A DNA stretch of 64,000 nt from Peromyscus leucopus (lineage: Eukaryota > Chordata > Mammalia > Rodentia > Cricetidae), in assembly GCF_004664715.2 (NCBI RefSeq), contig NC_051075.1:87290709-87354708 (forward strand), written 5' to 3'. The notes below the pieces were generated by a model. The model was not told where the DNA came from. It worked only from the letters and a program-made list of their open reading frames with translations, and searched no databases. The position numbers were made by a program, and so were the translations under genes. Position 1 is the stretch's first letter. Every line of letters starts with the position of its first letter. Shown piece by piece: positions 62,859-64,000 of this stretch.

Positions 62859-63385
62859 TGTGGTGGTATTGTGTTCCCCAAAATATTGTGTACTCTAATA
62901 AATTTATCTGGAGTCAGAGAACAGAACAGCCACTAGATACAAAGGCTAGAAAATGGTGGCACTCACACCTTTAATCCTAGCATTCCAGAGATAGAAATCC
63001 CTCTGGATCTCTGTGAGTTCAAGGCCACATTGGAAATAGCCAAGCATGGTGACACGCCTTTAATCCCAGAAAGCCAGCCTTTAATCCCAGGGAGTGGTGG
63101 TAGAAAGCAAAAAGATATATAAGGCGTGAGGACCAGAAACTAGAAGCTTTTGGCTGGTTAAGATTTTGGCTGGTTAAGCATTCAGGCTTTTGAGCAGTAA
63201 TTCAGCTGAGACGGATTCCGGATGAGGATTCAGAGGCCTCCAGTCTGAGGAGACAAGACCAGATGAGGATCTGGCGAGGTGAGATAGCTGTGGCTTGTTC
63301 TGTCTCTCTGATCTACCAGCATGGACCCCAATAACTCGCCTCAGGTTTGATTTTATTAATAAGAACCTTTAAGATTCATGCTACA
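62859..63385 (+). mobile_element. 5' LTR, family LTR-C, of an element leaving the window
   Basis: Starts TGTGGTGGTATTGTG and ends ATGCTACA. AATAAA is at about 62898. Two B1-like segments are embedded. Unlike the other LTR-C copies, it is followed by a primer-binding site, so it is not a solo LTR. The other end lies beyond the window. Confidence 0.88.
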
Positions 63386-63387
63386 TT

Positions 63388-63405
63388 TGGCGCCCAACGT
63401 TTGTG
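63388..63405 (+). other. Primer-binding site for tRNA-Lys1,2
   Basis: TGGCGCCCAACGT matches the complement of the tRNA-Lys1,2 3' end at 13 of 13 positions, two bases after the LTR. It assigns LTR-C to lysine-primed class II elements. Confidence 0.88.
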
Positions 63406-63474
63406 TTACGAATTCATGAAAAGGCTGTTTGCCTGTGGCCTTGTGAGCCCCAGCTCAGGCCCAAGCTACACTCA

Positions 63475-63557
63475 GCCAGTTGTGGTGGCGCACACTGGTA
63501 GGATTTGCTGAAGGAGACAGAGGCAGGAAGATCCCGAGTTTGAGGCCGGCCTAGGAG
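63475..63557 (+). ncRNA. 4.5SH RNA-like sequence (non-functional copy)
   Basis: 'gccagttgtggtggcgcac', 'ggtaggatttgctgaaggag' and 'gaggccggcct' follow the order of rodent 4.5SH RNA. The GGTAGGATTTGCTGAAGG block separates it from ordinary B1. Several substitutions are present. It lies between the PBS and the Tgfbr1 copy in the same orientation. Homology is read from memory. Confidence 0.65.
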
Positions 63558-63571
63558 GCTTGGGAGAAGCT

Positions 63572-64000
63572 TTGGCCCGGACTGAACCACAAACAGTGGT
63601 GGGACCATGGAAGCAGTGGCTACTGCTCCACGTTGCCAGCTCCTTCTCATCGTGTTGGTGACTGCGATGATGCTGCTACCTGGGACGAAGGGTTTACTGC
63701 TGCTGGTTCAGAGAAAAATTGCCAGGACCATCGTGTTACAAGAAAGCATCGGCAAAGGTCAGTTTGGAAAAGTTTGGCAAGACAAATGGTGGGGAGAAAT
63801 TGTTGTGAAGATTTTCTGTTCTAGGGAAGAATGTTCATGGTTCCGAGAGACAGACATTTATCAGACTGTGATTGCTCCAAACCACAGAGGAGGCACACAC
63901 AAAAAAAAAAAGTCTTCATGGAACCATGACCACACCTAACAGCAACTTTGAAATCTTCAAAAGGACTATGGTAAAGCCATTAAGCTGATTAACACCACAG
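63572..64000 (+). pseudogene. Tgfbr1: Tgfbr1 (TGF-beta receptor I/ALK5) mRNA copy with internal deletions
   Basis: It begins with Tgfbr1-like 5' UTR ('ggcccggactg...gtgggacc') and the start ATG at 63607. The signal peptide (residues 1-28) then jumps to the end of the GS domain ('LLVQR', 'IARTIVLQ'). The glycine-rich loop of the kinase ([10 protein letters not shown]) and the VKIF lysine region follow. At about 63870 the text jumps from 'EIYQTV' to 'IAPNHR-GT' far downstream in the kinase, and 63940-63970 shows 'FE-FKR'-like codons out of frame. The ligand-binding and membrane segments and most of the kinase are absent. The frame is open for 110 codons but cannot give a receptor. No introns at the joins: an mRNA-derived copy. 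The first join lies close to where I remember the exon 1 end and exon 4 start. Confidence 0.85.

Overview
This window is mammalian nuclear DNA from a muroid rodent, most likely a cricetid (hamster, vole or deer-mouse group). The B1 SINEs carry the '...caggaaaggcgcaaagctacacagag' body that I associate with cricetids, whereas mouse copies usually read 'caggacagccagggctac'. ID, B2/B3, L1, IAP-like LTR and 4.5SH-derived sequences fit the same group. I see no intact protein-coding gene, no rRNA and no functional tRNA. The content is intergenic or deep-intronic sequence: layers of retroelements, processed pseudogene fragments, microsatellites and stretches of plain unique sequence. Repeat family names come from memory of consensus sequences, so I use working labels (LTR-A, LTR-B, LTR-C, unit D, unit E) where a database name is unsure.

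Layout. 0-9 kb: an L1 tail, a 3'-truncated tRNA-Ile copy with target duplications, a ~33-bp degenerate minisatellite split by a B1, an RPL18 processed pseudogene, B2 and B1 SINEs and a 5'-truncated L1 with an 18-bp target duplication. 9-13.4 kb: an LTR-C solo LTR, an L1-like element without ORF2 split by an LTR-B, and an LTR-A solo LTR. 13.4-18.4 kb: a repeat-poor island. 18.4-27 kb: old L1 pieces in both orientations, a Z-DNA-prone CG/CA run, an LTR-B split by an L1, and a 2-kb 'unit D-internal-unit D' composite. 27-38 kb: LTR-A, a gammaretrovirus-type solo LTR, an RS-rich pseudogene fragment, two LTR-C copies nested in opposite orientations, and a 'unit E-internal-unit E' composite holding the longest open frame of the window. 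38-54 kb: microsatellites, old SINEs, L1 remnants, LTR-B, LTR-C and an IAP-like solo LTR. 54.6-57.9 kb: a large inverted duplication. 57.9-62.0 kb: a decayed class II endogenous retrovirus with paired LTRs, PBS, PPT and a gag zinc-knuckle relic, itself hit by an LTR-A. 62.86-64.0 kb: a class II LTR with a lysine-tRNA primer-binding site, followed by 4.5SH RNA-like sequence and then a deleted Tgfbr1 mRNA copy that runs off the window.

The most interesting signals are this LTR/PBS/4.5SH/Tgfbr1 chimera at the right edge, the ~0.6-0.7-kb inverted duplication whose core arms are nearly identical while the arm edges are diverged, and the tailless tRNA-Ile(UAU) half flanked by a target duplication. 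No genes here act together as a pathway; what links the features is retrotransposition history.
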